From positions 248,001 to 312,000 of the forward strand of contig NZ_VCJO01000002.1 in NCBI RefSeq assembly GCF_009712475.1: 64,000 bases of DNA. The letters are read 5' to 3'. The position numbers and the translations under genes were made by a program. Numbering within the stretch: position 1 is the first letter of the stretch; every line of letters starts with the position of its first letter. Below, piece after piece: positions 26,808 through 35,512 of this stretch. The notes under the pieces are model-generated. The model worked only from the letters and a program-made list of their open reading frames with translations. It was not told where the DNA came from and did not search any database. This DNA is from Micromonospora sp. CP22 (GTDB lineage Bacteria; Actinomycetota; Actinomycetes; Mycobacteriales; Micromonosporaceae).

Positions 26808-28427
26808 CTACCCCTCCAGCAGGGTGCGCAGGTGGCGCGGCGGCGGACTGCCGTGGGCGAGCATCTCGTCGTGCCAGTCGCGCAGCGGCACGTCGGGCGG
26901 GCGGGTGGCGGCGATCTCGGCCATCTCGCTGTAGCCGACGAAGTACGTCGACAACTGCGCCGAGGTCAACAGCGCCCGACGCCACTTGCCCGCCGCCTCG
27001 CCCTCCTCCTGGAAGCCTCGACCGGTCAGCAACGCCATCGCCTCGGCCTCGGGCAGCTCCTCGGCGTGGGTGAGCTGGTCGAGCAGGGCGTTGAGGGTCA
27101 TCCGCAGCTGCATCTTCAACTGCTGCAACCGCACCGGGAGGCCGCCGAAGCCGCGACCGACCATCAGTTCCTCGGCGTAGACCGCCCACCCCTCCACGAA
27201 GGGACCCGACCGGACCAACGACCGCACCCGGGTGGAGCCGACGAAGCGTCGAGCGTGGGCGAGCTGGAGGAAGTGACCGGGCATCGCCTCGTGCACGGTG
27301 AGATTGCGCAGCATGTGGTCGTTGTATTCGCGGTAGAACGAATCCACCCGGCTCGCCGGCCAGTCCTCGGGTGCCGGCGCGATGCAGTAGAACGTCGGCA
27401 CGTCCGCCGTCTCCAGCCCACCGGGCGCGTCGCAGTAGGCCACCGCGACGCCCCGGGCGAACGGCGGCATCACCTGGATGAGGCACGGGTCCCCCGGCAC
27501 GCTCACCAGGTCGTGCGCCCGTACGAAGTCGCTCGCCTCGTCCAGCGTGATCGAGGCCAGGTCAACGATGGTGTGGTCGTCGGGGTGCTCGGCGGCGAGC
27601 AGGTCGAGTGCCCGACGTACGGTCTCGTCGTCGGCCGGACCACCGACCAGCTCGACCGCCGCCGCGCGGATCTCCTCGGTGACCCGGTCGAGGTTCGCCC
27701 AGGCCCGGCGCTGGATCTCGGCGGCGCTCAGTTCGGTGTCGAGGGTGTGCCACAGTCGCGCCTCCCAACGCCGCCGCCCCAGCCGGGGATCACGGCCGGG
27801 CCCGCTGTCGGCCGCCAGACCGGTCCGCAGCCAGGCGACGAACTCGTCGAGCGCGGCCAGCGCCGCCGTCGCGGACGGCTCGATCCGGTCGACGGCGGCG
27901 GGAGTCTGCGCGAGCAGCGTGGGCACCTCGTCGCGGATCAGGGCCGCCACACCGGTGAACTGCCCGACCGCCGTCTCGGCGTGCACCCGGGGCATGTCGC
28001 GCAGCGTCGCGCGCGCGGTGGCCAGCGCGTCCGGCATGGCGGCGAGACGACCGGCGAGGGCGGTCAACCGCACGTCCACGGGGGCGTACGGGCGGGACAG
28101 CAGCGCGTACAGCAGCGGACCGGGGTTGTGCGCGAGCGGATCCCACTCGTGCGCCCGGATCTCGGTCAGCTCGAACAGTTCCTGGTCGACCAGGGCGGAG
28201 AGCAGGGCGTGGTCGACGCGTTCCTCGGCGTCGAGGACATCGGAGTCGATCTCGCACAGCGCGCTCGCCGCGTCGACCAGCATCGCCCGGTCTGCCGCGA
28301 CCGCATCGGCCGAGTAATCCGGCAGCCGGTCGTCGACCCGATGGTCCCCCGCTGTCGCGGCGAGGTGAGGTCGGCTCCCCAGCAGCGCCTCGACAACCCG
28401 CTCCCCCACCACCCCGAACCGTTCCAC
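26808..28427 (-). CDS. DUF885 family metallopeptidase-like protein
   Basis: A 539-aa protein. The zinc-binding motif HEAMPGH (His379 to His385) is the family hallmark, and the second-ligand region (a conserved Glu some way downstream) fits FVEGWAVYAEELM. Members are predicted carboxypeptidase-like zinc peptidases; few have been characterised. No signal peptide is visible, so it should be cytoplasmic. GTG 28427 lies 6 nt after a minus-strand TAGGGT (28434-28439), a leaderless start. It stands where mycobacteria have lpqU, between mazG and eno. Confidence 0.88.
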   Translation of the reverse strand: MERFGVVGERVVEALLGSRPHLAATAGDHRVDDRLPDYSADAVAADRAMLVDAASALCEIDSDVLDAEERVDHALLSALVDQELFELTEIRAHEWDPLAHNPGPLLYALLSRPYAPVDVRLTALAGRLAAMPDALATARATLRDMPRVHAETAVGQFTGVAALIRDEVPTLLAQTPAAVDRIEPSATAALAALDEFVAWLRTGLAADSGPGRDPRLGRRRWEARLWHTLDTELSAAEIQRRAWANLDRVTEEIRAAAVELVGGPADDETVRRALDLLAAEHPDDHTIVDLASITLDEASDFVRAHDLVSVPGDPCLIQVMPPFARGVAVAYCDAPGGLETADVPTFYCIAPAPEDWPASRVDSFYREYNDHMLRNLTVHEAMPGHFLQLAHARRFVGSTRVRSLVRSGPFVEGWAVYAEELMVGRGFGGLPVRLQQLKMQLRMTLNALLDQLTHAEELPEAEAMALLTGRGFQEEGEAAGKWRRALLTSAQLSTYFVGYSEMAEIAATRPPDVPLRDWHDEMLAHGSPPPRHLRTLLEG

Positions 28428-28513
28428 CCCCCGACCCTACCCACCGACACCACCACTTGTTGATCAGAAAGTTCCCGCCTGGCGGAGTACCCGACCCAAG
28501 CCGAACCTCTCGG

Positions 28514-29488
28514 TCAACCAGGTGGGTTCTCGGCGGTGCGCAGGGTGTCCGCGTGCGCCAGGGTGACGCGGCGCAGAGCGGCCTCGGGATCCAGGTCGGC
28601 CGCGCGGGCCTGGGCGACCGCCGCCAGCAGCCGGGCGCCGAGGGCGGTCTCGGCGTCGGGTTGTGCCTGCGGTGACGGCAACGGCACGGTGAGCCCGGCA
28701 CGCGCGGCGCGATCCAGGATCTTCGCCGCGAGGGCGAGCGCCGGTTGGCTCAGCGCGACCCCGTCGAGCACCGAATCGCGGGCCTTCTCGGCCTGCTTGA
28801 TCCGCTCCCAGTTCGCGGTGATCTCCTCCAGGGTGCCCGCCTCGGCACCGGCGAAGACGTGCGGGTTACGCCGGATCATCTTGTCCACCAGCGCACCGGC
28901 CACGTCGTCGATGGTCCAGCGTTCGTCCTCCGGCAGCTCCTCGGCGAGCCGGGCGTGCAGCACCACCTGGAGCAGCACGTCACCCAGCTCCTCGCGCAGC
29001 GCGTCGGTGTCCCCGGCGCTGATCGCGTCGTACGCCTCGTAGCTCTCCTCCAACAGGTACCCGGCCAGGCTGCGGTGGGTCTGCGCCCGCTTCCACGGAT
29101 CCCCGCCGGGCGACAGCAGCCGGTCGAGCACCGCCACCGCGTCGAGCAGGCGGGCCCCCGGCGGATCCCACGAGCCGTACATCAGCTCCAGCTCCGCCAG
29201 CCCCGGCTCCCGGGCCAGCCGCAGGCCCAACTCCCGGGCCAACGACTCGTCACCGGTCGGACCGGCCAACCAGACCACCGTGCCCCGCGCCGCAACCGTC
29301 TCCAGCAGCACCGGCACCGCGGGCCCGTCGAGCACCCGCACCTCGGCGCCCACCGTCCGCAGCGCCGTGGTCAGCTCGCTCTCCTCGGCGGCCAGCACCG
29401 GAGCCGCGCGTACGACATCCCAGGCGGCTGCCGTCAGCAGCCCGGCAGGCAACCGGGGTGAGGTCACCAGCAGGACGATCCGGGGCAT
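28514..29488 (-). CDS. mazG: Nucleoside triphosphate pyrophosphohydrolase MazG
   Basis: A house-cleaning all-alpha NTP pyrophosphohydrolase of 324 aa that removes non-canonical NTPs. The MazG core holds the metal ligands in LLEESYEAYDAI (EExxE) and LREELGDVLLQVVLHA (ExxD). The N-terminal 110 residues look like a worn SAM-methylase-type domain, as in the long actinobacterial and Bacillus forms. Its ATG lies one base after the stop of the SurA-like gene. The position next to mfd is conserved in mycobacteria. Confidence 0.93.
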   Translation of the reverse strand: MPRIVLLVTSPRLPAGLLTAAAWDVVRAAPVLAAEESELTTALRTVGAEVRVLDGPAVPVLLETVAARGTVVWLAGPTGDESLARELGLRLAREPGLAELELMYGSWDPPGARLLDAVAVLDRLLSPGGDPWKRAQTHRSLAGYLLEESYEAYDAISAGDTDALREELGDVLLQVVLHARLAEELPEDERWTIDDVAGALVDKMIRRNPHVFAGAEAGTLEEITANWERIKQAEKARDSVLDGVALSQPALALAAKILDRAARAGLTVPLPSPQAQPDAETALGARLLAAVAQARAADLDPEAALRRVTLAHADTLRTAENPPG

Positions 29489-29489
29489 G

Positions 29490-30236
29490 TCAGCCGTCGG
29501 TCGGTGGGGCCGGTTCGAGCCGGGGCTTCGGGGTGGAGACGTCGGTGACCGCGTCGGAGGCCGGCTCGCCCAGCGGCACCCCCACCGCGATGGTGTTGCC
29601 GGTGAAGCTCAACACCGGGAACACCAACGGCCGGTACCGGGGGTTGACCGTCACGTCGTACGTCTCGGCGGCCTCCCGCAGCGCGTTGCGGTTGGCCAGG
29701 GCCTGGCGCAGCTGCTCGCCGTCGAGCTGCCCGGCGGCCTGCTCCACGGTCACCTCGGGCGGCACCGCGCCGGCCCGCTTGCCGGCCGCGACCAGGTCGA
29801 TCAGCTCCTGCTCGGTGGGGGCCACCGGAGTGCCGATCGGGATCGCCGACAGGCAGGTGTACAGCTCGGCGAGCTGCCGCACGTACCCGGTCTCGGGGTT
29901 CAGCCCGATGCTCCGCCCGACCTGCGCGGGATCGACCTGCCCCTGCGGCCGGTAACCCTTGTCGGCCGAGACCCGATCGCAGATCTCGGTGAGGACCAGG
30001 GTGCTCACCACCTGGCTGCGTCCGGGCAGCTGCGGCCCCTGACCGGGCGGCAGTTCGTCCTCCCCGGTCGGCATCGGGTTCTTCGCCGACGCGTCGTCGA
30101 TGATGTCGGTGACCGCGTCCTCGGTGATGCGGTGGTCACCGACGTACGCGGCGACCCCGGGCTCGGAACGGCAACCGGTCAGGGCGACGAGGCCGATCGC
30201 CACACTGGCGACGGCGGCAAGACGGCGTGCACGCAT
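29490..30236 (-). CDS. SurA N-terminal-like lipoprotein
   Basis: A 248-aa exported protein. The signal peptide ends in VALTGC, so it should be a lipoprotein. VAAYVGDHRITEDAVTDII resembles the N-terminal helix of SurA/PrsA-type chaperones, but no parvulin domain follows. The rest is helical (PTEQELIDLVAAGKRAGAV) with a Pro-rich end. A folding helper for exported proteins is the best guess. ATG 30236 chosen (GTG 30245 possible). It lies between mfd and mazG and is one base from mazG. Confidence 0.75.
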   Translation of the reverse strand: MRARRLAAVASVAIGLVALTGCRSEPGVAAYVGDHRITEDAVTDIIDDASAKNPMPTGEDELPPGQGPQLPGRSQVVSTLVLTEICDRVSADKGYRPQGQVDPAQVGRSIGLNPETGYVRQLAELYTCLSAIPIGTPVAPTEQELIDLVAAGKRAGAVPPEVTVEQAAGQLDGEQLRQALANRNALREAAETYDVTVNPRYRPLVFPVLSFTGNTIAVGVPLGEPASDAVTDVSTPKPRLEPAPPTDG

Positions 30237-30360
30237 GCCCGTCACTCTCTCATGCCCCGCCGCACCGAACCCTGACAGGTCCCCCGCACCCGCCGACCAG
30301 CGGCTCGACCATGCGGTCGCCGCCGCCTCCCGGCGGGTCAGCGGGGCGGCCTCGCCCGCC

Positions 30361-33300
30361 TCAACGAGGCGAGCCGGCGAGGGCGGGAGCACCGAGGACG
30401 TCGGAGAGCAACTGGGCGCACCACTCCAGCAGGGCCTGGTCACGCAGCGGCTCGCCACCGACCCTACGGGTGGTCGGGCGGGGCACGCTGACCTGGTCGA
30501 GGGCGGCCTTGTAGACCGAGTCGGGGTGGTAGCGCTTGAGTCGCAGCTGCTTGGAGTCCGGCAGCGGCAGCGGGCCGAAGCGGATGTGCCGCCCCTGCAT
30601 GCTGACGTCGGTCAGCCCGTAGCTGCGGGCCAGCAGCCGGAACTTCGCCACCGCGATGAGGTTCTGCACCGGCGCGGGCGGCTCGCCGTAGCGGTCGGTC
30701 ATCTCGGCGGCCACCTCACGCAGCCGCTCCTCGTCGCGGGCCTCGGCGAGCTTGCGGTACATCTCCAGGCGCAGCCGTTCCACACCGACGTAGTCGTGCG
30801 GCAGGTGCGCGTCCACCGGCAGGTCGATCTTGACGTCGGTCTCTTCCTCGGGCCGCTCGCCCTTGAACGCCTGCACCGCCTCGCCGACCATCCGCACGTA
30901 CAGGTCGAACCCGACGCCCTCGATGTGCCCGGACTGCTCGCCGCCGAGCAGGTTGCCGGCACCCCGGATCTCCAGGTCCTTCATCGCCACGTACATGCCG
31001 GCACCCAGCTCGGTGTGCTGGGCGATGGTGGCCAGCCGCTCGTGGGCGTGCTCGGTGAGCGGCTTGTCCGGTGGATAGAGGAAGTACGCGTACGCCCGCT
31101 CCCGGCCCCGGCCCACCCGGCCCCGGATCTGGTGCAGCTGGGCCAGGCCGAGCAGGTCGGCCCGCTCCACGATCAGGGTGTTGGCGTTCGGGATGTCGAT
31201 GCCGGACTCCACGATCGTGGTGCAGACCAGGACGTCGTACTCCTTCTCCCAGAAGCCGACCATGACCTTCTCCAGGGCGTCCTCGCCCAGCTGACCGTGT
31301 GCCACCGCCACCCGGGCCTCCGGCACCAGCTCCCGCAGTTTCCGCGCGGTCCGCTCGATCGACTCGACCCGGTTGTGCAGGTAGAACACCTGGCCGTCGC
31401 GGAGCAACTCGCGGTGGATGGCGGCGGCCACCTGACGCTCGTCGTACGCCCCGACGGCGGTGAGCACCGGATGCCGCTCCTCCGGCGGCGTGGCGATGGT
31501 GGACATCTCCCGGATGCCGGTGATCGCCATCTCCAGGGTGCGCGGGATCGGGGTCGCCGACATGCTCAGCACGTCGACCGCCGCCCGCATCGACTTGAGG
31601 TGCTCCTTGTGCTCGACGCCGAAGCGCTGCTCCTCGTCGACGATGACCAACCCGAGCGACTTGAACCGGGTGGCGGCCTGGAGCAGCCGGTGGGTGCCGA
31701 TGACGATGTCGGCGGTGCCGTCGGCCACCATCGCCAGCGTCTGCTCGGCCTCCTTCGGCGTCTGGAACCGCGACAGCTGCCGGATGGTCACCGGGAACTG
31801 GCTCATCCGCTCGGCGAAGGTGTTGTAGTGCTGCTGCACCAGCAGGGTGGTCGGCACCAGCACCGCGACCTGCTTGCCGTCCTGCACCGCCTTGAACGCC
31901 GCGCGTACCGCGATCTCAGTCTTGCCGTAGCCGACGTCGCCGCAGATCAGCCGGTCCATCGGGATGCTCTGCTCCATGTCCCGCTTGACCTCTTCGATGG
32001 CGGCGAGCTGGTCGGGCGTCTCCTGCCAGGGGAAGGCGTCCTCCAGCTCCCGCTGCCACGGGGTGTCCGGGCCGAAGGTGTGCCCCTTGGACGCCTTGCG
32101 GGCGGCGTAGAGCTGGATCAGCTGGGCGGCGATCTCCTTGACCGCCTTACGGGCCCGGGCCTTGGACTTCTGCCAGTCCGAGCCGCCCATCTTGTGCAGC
32201 GTGGGCTGTTCCCCGCCGACGTAGCGACTGAGCTGGTCGAGCTGGTCGGTGGGGACGAAGAGCCGGTCACCGGGCTGGCCGCGCTTGCTCGGGGCGTACT
32301 CGATGACCAGATATTCCCGCGACGCCCCGTTGACGGTGCGCTGCACCAGCTCGACGTACCGGCCGATGCCGTGCTGCTCGTGCACGACGTGGTCACCGGC
32401 GCGCAGCTCAAGCGGGTCGATGGTGTTGCGCCGCCGACTCGGCATCTTGCGCATGTCCCGGGTGGTCACGCCCCGGCCACCGGTGACGTCGTTGCCGGTG
32501 AGCAGCACGAACCGGGCCGCCTCGTCGACGAAACCGCCGGTCAGGCTGCCGCAGGTGACCAGCAGTTCGCCGGGCGTGGGTGCGGTTGGCACCTGCTCGG
32601 TCAACCTGGCCCCGAGGCCACCGTCGCGCAGCACCTCGACGGCTCGCTGGGCAGGGCCGTGGCCCTCGAAGACCAGCGCGATGGACCAGCCCTCACCGGC
32701 CCAGCGCTTGAGGTCGTCGACCACCCGGGCGGTCTCGCCGTGGTAGAGCGGGGCGGGCTGGGCGGTCAGGGCCACCGCGATGGCGTCGTCGGGAGTGACG
32801 TCGACCGGCTCCGGCTCGTCCTCCCACGGCTGCCGTTGCGGCACCGCCCCCGCTTCGGCCAGCCCGAACGGAGACAGGGTCCACCAGGGCTGCCGCAGGG
32901 TCGCGGCGTGTGCGCGTACGTCGGCGAGGGTGTGGAAGGCGGCGGCGCCCAGGTCGATCGGGGCCTGGCCACCGACGGCGGCCGCCGCCCAGCTGGCCTG
33001 GAGGAACTCCTCCGAGGTACGCACCAGGTCGTGCGCCCGGGTGCGGATCCGCTCCGGGTCACAGAGCAGTACGTGGGTGCCGGCCGGCATGCAGTCCAGC
33101 AGCAGCTCCATGGAGTCCGCGCCGATCAGCGCCGGGGCCAGCGACTCCATCCCCTCCACCGGCACCCCGCCGGCCAGCTTGTCCAGGATCTCGGCCAGTT
33201 CCGGGTGCCGCTCGGCCAGTGCGGCGGCCCGTTCGCGTACCGCCGGGGTGAGCAGCAGCTCCCGACACGGCGGCGCCCAGAGCTGGGGAACCTGCTCGAT

Positions 33301-34029
33301 GGTGCGCTGGTCGGCGACAGCGAAGGTGCGGATCTCCTCCACCTCGTCGCCCCAGAACTCGACCCTGCAGGGGTGTTCGTCGGTGGGCGGGAAGACGTCG
33401 AGGATGCCGCCGCGTACGGCGAACTCGCCCCGCTTGGTGACCAGGTCGACCCGGGCGTACGCCATGTCGGTCAGCCGCCGGGCCACCTGCTCCAGGTCGG
33501 CCTCGTCCCCGGCGGACAGCCGCACCGGCTCCAGGTCACCGAGCCCCTTGAGCTGTGGTTGCAGCACCGAGCGAACCGGGGCCACCACCACCCGCAGCGG
33601 GCCGGTGTGCCCGTGCGCGTCCGCCGAGTCCGGATGCGCGAGCCGACGCAGCACGGCCAGCCGCCGACCGACCGTGTCCGAACGCGGGGAGAGCCGCTCG
33701 TGCGGCAACGTCTCCCAGTTCGGAAAGAGCGCCACCTGTTCGGGTGGTAGCAGGCTGCCCAGGGCGGCGACCAGGTCCTCGGCCTCTCGACTGGTCGCCG
33801 TCACCGCCAGCACCGGCCGCCCCGCTCCACCCTGCTTGTCGGCGCCCTGCTTGTCGGCGTCGGTGGTGGGGTCGGCCGCGACGGCGGCGACCGCGAACGG
33901 GCGCAGCGCCGCCGGGGCGGTCAGGTCGAGCCCGTCGACCTGGGCCGCACCGGAGCGCGCCAGGTCACGGACGCGGGCCAGGCCCGGGTCGGCCAGGGCG
34001 GCGGCGAAGAGTCCGGTGAGCGCAGTCAT
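30361..34029 (-). CDS. mfd: Transcription-repair coupling factor Mfd
   Basis: A 1222-aa SF2 translocase that pushes RNA polymerase off DNA lesions and recruits UvrA. In order: an N-terminal UvrB-like region (LPPEQVALFPNWETLPHERL, VRGGILDVFPP), the RNA polymerase interaction domain (LRAGDHVVHEQHGIGRYV), the translocase with Walker A GDVGYGKTE, DEEQ box VIVDEEQRFG, SATPIPRT and QIRGRVGRGRE, and the C-terminal TRCF domain. The full length is as expected. ATG 34029 has GGAAG upstream; the long in-frame extension above it is low-complexity and includes a repeat, so I left it out. In the acidic stretch ADPTTDADKQGADKQGG a hexapeptide is doubled. Confidence 0.96.
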   Translation of the reverse strand: MTALTGLFAAALADPGLARVRDLARSGAAQVDGLDLTAPAALRPFAVAAVAADPTTDADKQGADKQGGAGRPVLAVTATSREAEDLVAALGSLLPPEQVALFPNWETLPHERLSPRSDTVGRRLAVLRRLAHPDSADAHGHTGPLRVVVAPVRSVLQPQLKGLGDLEPVRLSAGDEADLEQVARRLTDMAYARVDLVTKRGEFAVRGGILDVFPPTDEHPCRVEFWGDEVEEIRTFAVADQRTIEQVPQLWAPPCRELLLTPAVRERAAALAERHPELAEILDKLAGGVPVEGMESLAPALIGADSMELLLDCMPAGTHVLLCDPERIRTRAHDLVRTSEEFLQASWAAAAVGGQAPIDLGAAAFHTLADVRAHAATLRQPWWTLSPFGLAEAGAVPQRQPWEDEPEPVDVTPDDAIAVALTAQPAPLYHGETARVVDDLKRWAGEGWSIALVFEGHGPAQRAVEVLRDGGLGARLTEQVPTAPTPGELLVTCGSLTGGFVDEAARFVLLTGNDVTGGRGVTTRDMRKMPSRRRNTIDPLELRAGDHVVHEQHGIGRYVELVQRTVNGASREYLVIEYAPSKRGQPGDRLFVPTDQLDQLSRYVGGEQPTLHKMGGSDWQKSKARARKAVKEIAAQLIQLYAARKASKGHTFGPDTPWQRELEDAFPWQETPDQLAAIEEVKRDMEQSIPMDRLICGDVGYGKTEIAVRAAFKAVQDGKQVAVLVPTTLLVQQHYNTFAERMSQFPVTIRQLSRFQTPKEAEQTLAMVADGTADIVIGTHRLLQAATRFKSLGLVIVDEEQRFGVEHKEHLKSMRAAVDVLSMSATPIPRTLEMAITGIREMSTIATPPEERHPVLTAVGAYDERQVAAAIHRELLRDGQVFYLHNRVESIERTARKLRELVPEARVAVAHGQLGEDALEKVMVGFWEKEYDVLVCTTIVESGIDIPNANTLIVERADLLGLAQLHQIRGRVGRGRERAYAYFLYPPDKPLTEHAHERLATIAQHTELGAGMYVAMKDLEIRGAGNLLGGEQSGHIEGVGFDLYVRMVGEAVQAFKGERPEEETDVKIDLPVDAHLPHDYVGVERLRLEMYRKLAEARDEERLREVAAEMTDRYGEPPAPVQNLIAVAKFRLLARSYGLTDVSMQGRHIRFGPLPLPDSKQLRLKRYHPDSVYKAALDQVSVPRPTTRRVGGEPLRDQALLEWCAQLLSDVLGAPALAGSPR

Positions 34030-34387
34030 GGTCACTTCCGAGGTGGGGACACGACGATCACCCCGCGTCCGGGCGAACGGGGGGTTATACCGGTCGACAC
34101 TATCTCTCCTGCCCGACATCCATCCCTGCACCGGGCGACCCGACGCCGCGATGGTCCGCGTGCCGGAGGTGGTGCCGGCCCTGTCGACCTGAGAGCGCGG
34201 ACGGTTCGGCGCGACAGCGCCGAGCAGGCACCCGGAGGCAGGCGGGCGCCGACGTGTTGACGCCGGTCCGCTGGCGTGATCGGCTACCGAACCATGAGCG
34301 GGGAACTTCGTCGAACCGATCAACATCGACGACACGAGCCCGGCGGCTGATGGTAAGCCCCCGCACCCTGCTGCCCACCGGGATTGG

Positions 34388-34475
34388 CACCATCTTCCCG
34401 GTCCACGCCTCTGCCACCATCTTCCCGGTCCGCGCCTCTGCCACCATCTTCCCGGTCCGCGCCTCTGCCACCATC
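34388..34475. repeat. 27-bp tandem repeat, three units plus a fragment, between mfd and the next gene
   Basis: The unit CACCATCTTCCCGGTCCGCG plus CCTCTGC begins at 34388, 34415 and 34442, and a fourth copy starts at 34469 and diverges after CACCATC. One base differs (A/G) between unit 1 and the others. It lies in the divergent space 34030-34492, where I find no convincing gene, and ends 18 nt before GTG 34493. Read on either strand it can code (MVAEARTGK or ATIFPVRAS repeats), but neither frame has a credible start. Confidence 0.9.
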
Positions 34476-34492
34476 GACCGAAAGCGAGACAG

Positions 34493-35194
34493 GTGAGCAC
34501 GACCCCGCCACCCGAATTCCCGCCGCAGCCGCCGCAGAGCGGCCCGCCGGCCGGCAACCCCCTCGGCCCGTACCCACCCAACTTCCTACCGCCGGGCAAC
34601 CAACCGCCGGCGGGCGGTCAGCCACCGCCGGTCGTGCGGCGCATCCCCGAGGACCAACCCTTCGTCGTACGCCCCAACGTCACCAAACGGGGCCTGGTCT
34701 TCCTGGGTTTCGCGCTGCTGCTCATCGTGCCGATCACCTGCTGCTTCGGGGTTGGCGTCACGAGTTCGACCACGTCCGGCAGGGGATCGGTCCTCGCCGT
34801 GGTGGGCATGCTCGGTTGCCTGCTGGCCGCCGTCTGCCTGCCGCTGGGCCTCCAGCTGTGGCTGATCGGCACCGGCGGCCCGGTGCTGGCCCTGGGCCCG
34901 GCCGGTCTGTGGATCCGCACCCGGCCGACTCGGGGTCAGGCGATCTGGCTGCCCTGGGAGGGGGTCGCGCAAATCTCGCGCCGCCGGTGGAGCCTGGAGA
35001 AGATGCTGGTCGTCCGGCCGCACGATCCGAACGCCCTGGCGAACCTCGGCACGTACACCGCACTGGACTCCGGGATGTTGAGCGCCTTCTACGGCTCCGG
35101 GCTCGTCGCCACGTTGAACTTCGCCGACAAGTCCGAGGCCGAGATCCTGGCGGCCGTCGCCCATTTCAGTGCCGGTCGCTGCCCCCTCACCTGA
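34493..35194 (+). CDS. Hypothetical membrane protein with Pro-rich N-terminus
   Basis: A 233-aa protein. The first 60 residues are cytoplasmic and Pro/Gln-rich (PPEFPPQPPQSGPP). Two transmembrane segments follow (LVFLGFALLLIVPITCCFGV and VLAVVGMLGCLLAAVCLPLG), then a C-terminal domain with PAGLWIRTRPTRGQAIWLPWEGVAQI, which resembles the bacterial PH-like fold seen in many actinobacterial membrane proteins. Function unknown. GTG start preceded by a weak GAAAGCGAG. Confidence 0.75.
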   Translation: MSTTPPPEFPPQPPQSGPPAGNPLGPYPPNFLPPGNQPPAGGQPPPVVRRIPEDQPFVVRPNVTKRGLVFLGFALLLIVPITCCFGVGVTSSTTSGRGSVLAVVGMLGCLLAAVCLPLGLQLWLIGTGGPVLALGPAGLWIRTRPTRGQAIWLPWEGVAQISRRRWSLEKMLVVRPHDPNALANLGTYTALDSGMLSAFYGSGLVATLNFADKSEAEILAAVAHFSAGRCPLT

Positions 35195-35388
35195 CACCCC
35201 TGCAGCTGTGCAATCTGACTTGGCCAGTTTCCTTTGATGCGCAATGTCCAAGATCGCGTAGGCCGACGTCGAAGACCAGGACCGCGGCCGGGGCGTACTC
35301 GGCGAAGGCTCGGCTGATCGCGGCGCGCTGCTTCCGGGCGTACGACAGCCCGTAGGCTGACGGTGTGGAACTCCTCGGACGCCCAGAC

Positions 35389-35444
35389 GTTAGGAAGGGC
35401 CCCTTGTACAACGCCAGGCGTTAGTAAGGGGCCCTTCCTTGCAC
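35389..35444. repeat. Pair of palindromic intergenic repeats upstream of ppc
   Basis: Copies at 35389-35409 (GTTAGGAAGGGCCCCTTGTAC) and 35420-35444 (GTTAGTAAGGGGCCCTTCC...), of the same family as at 5331 and 14198. They lie in the 318-nt gap 35195-35512 between tandem genes. The rest of the gap holds no credible gene, though minus-strand 35262-35350 could encode SYARKQRAAISRAFAEYAP, perhaps a gene remnant. Confidence 0.8.
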
Positions 35445-35512
35445 GGGGGGCGGCGCGGATACGATCGGAGGAAGTCGGACAGCGCTGTCCTTCGTACTGA
35501 CGTGAGGAGCGC

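Noticed and set aside
30100..33750. Very long open frame on the plus strand opposite mfd
   Set aside because: Its composition (His/Gln/Arg/Val-rich, no domain) is that of an antisense shadow of a high-GC gene; Mfd on the other strand is complete.
34100..34474. Minus-strand frame with MVAEARTGK repeats
   Set aside because: Arises from the 27-bp tandem repeat; no ribosome site and the rest is low-complexity.
35187..35411. Minus-strand frame encoding SYARKQRAAISRAFAEYAP
   Set aside because: Could be a gene remnant, but it is short, has no start signal and part of it comes from the palindromic repeat.
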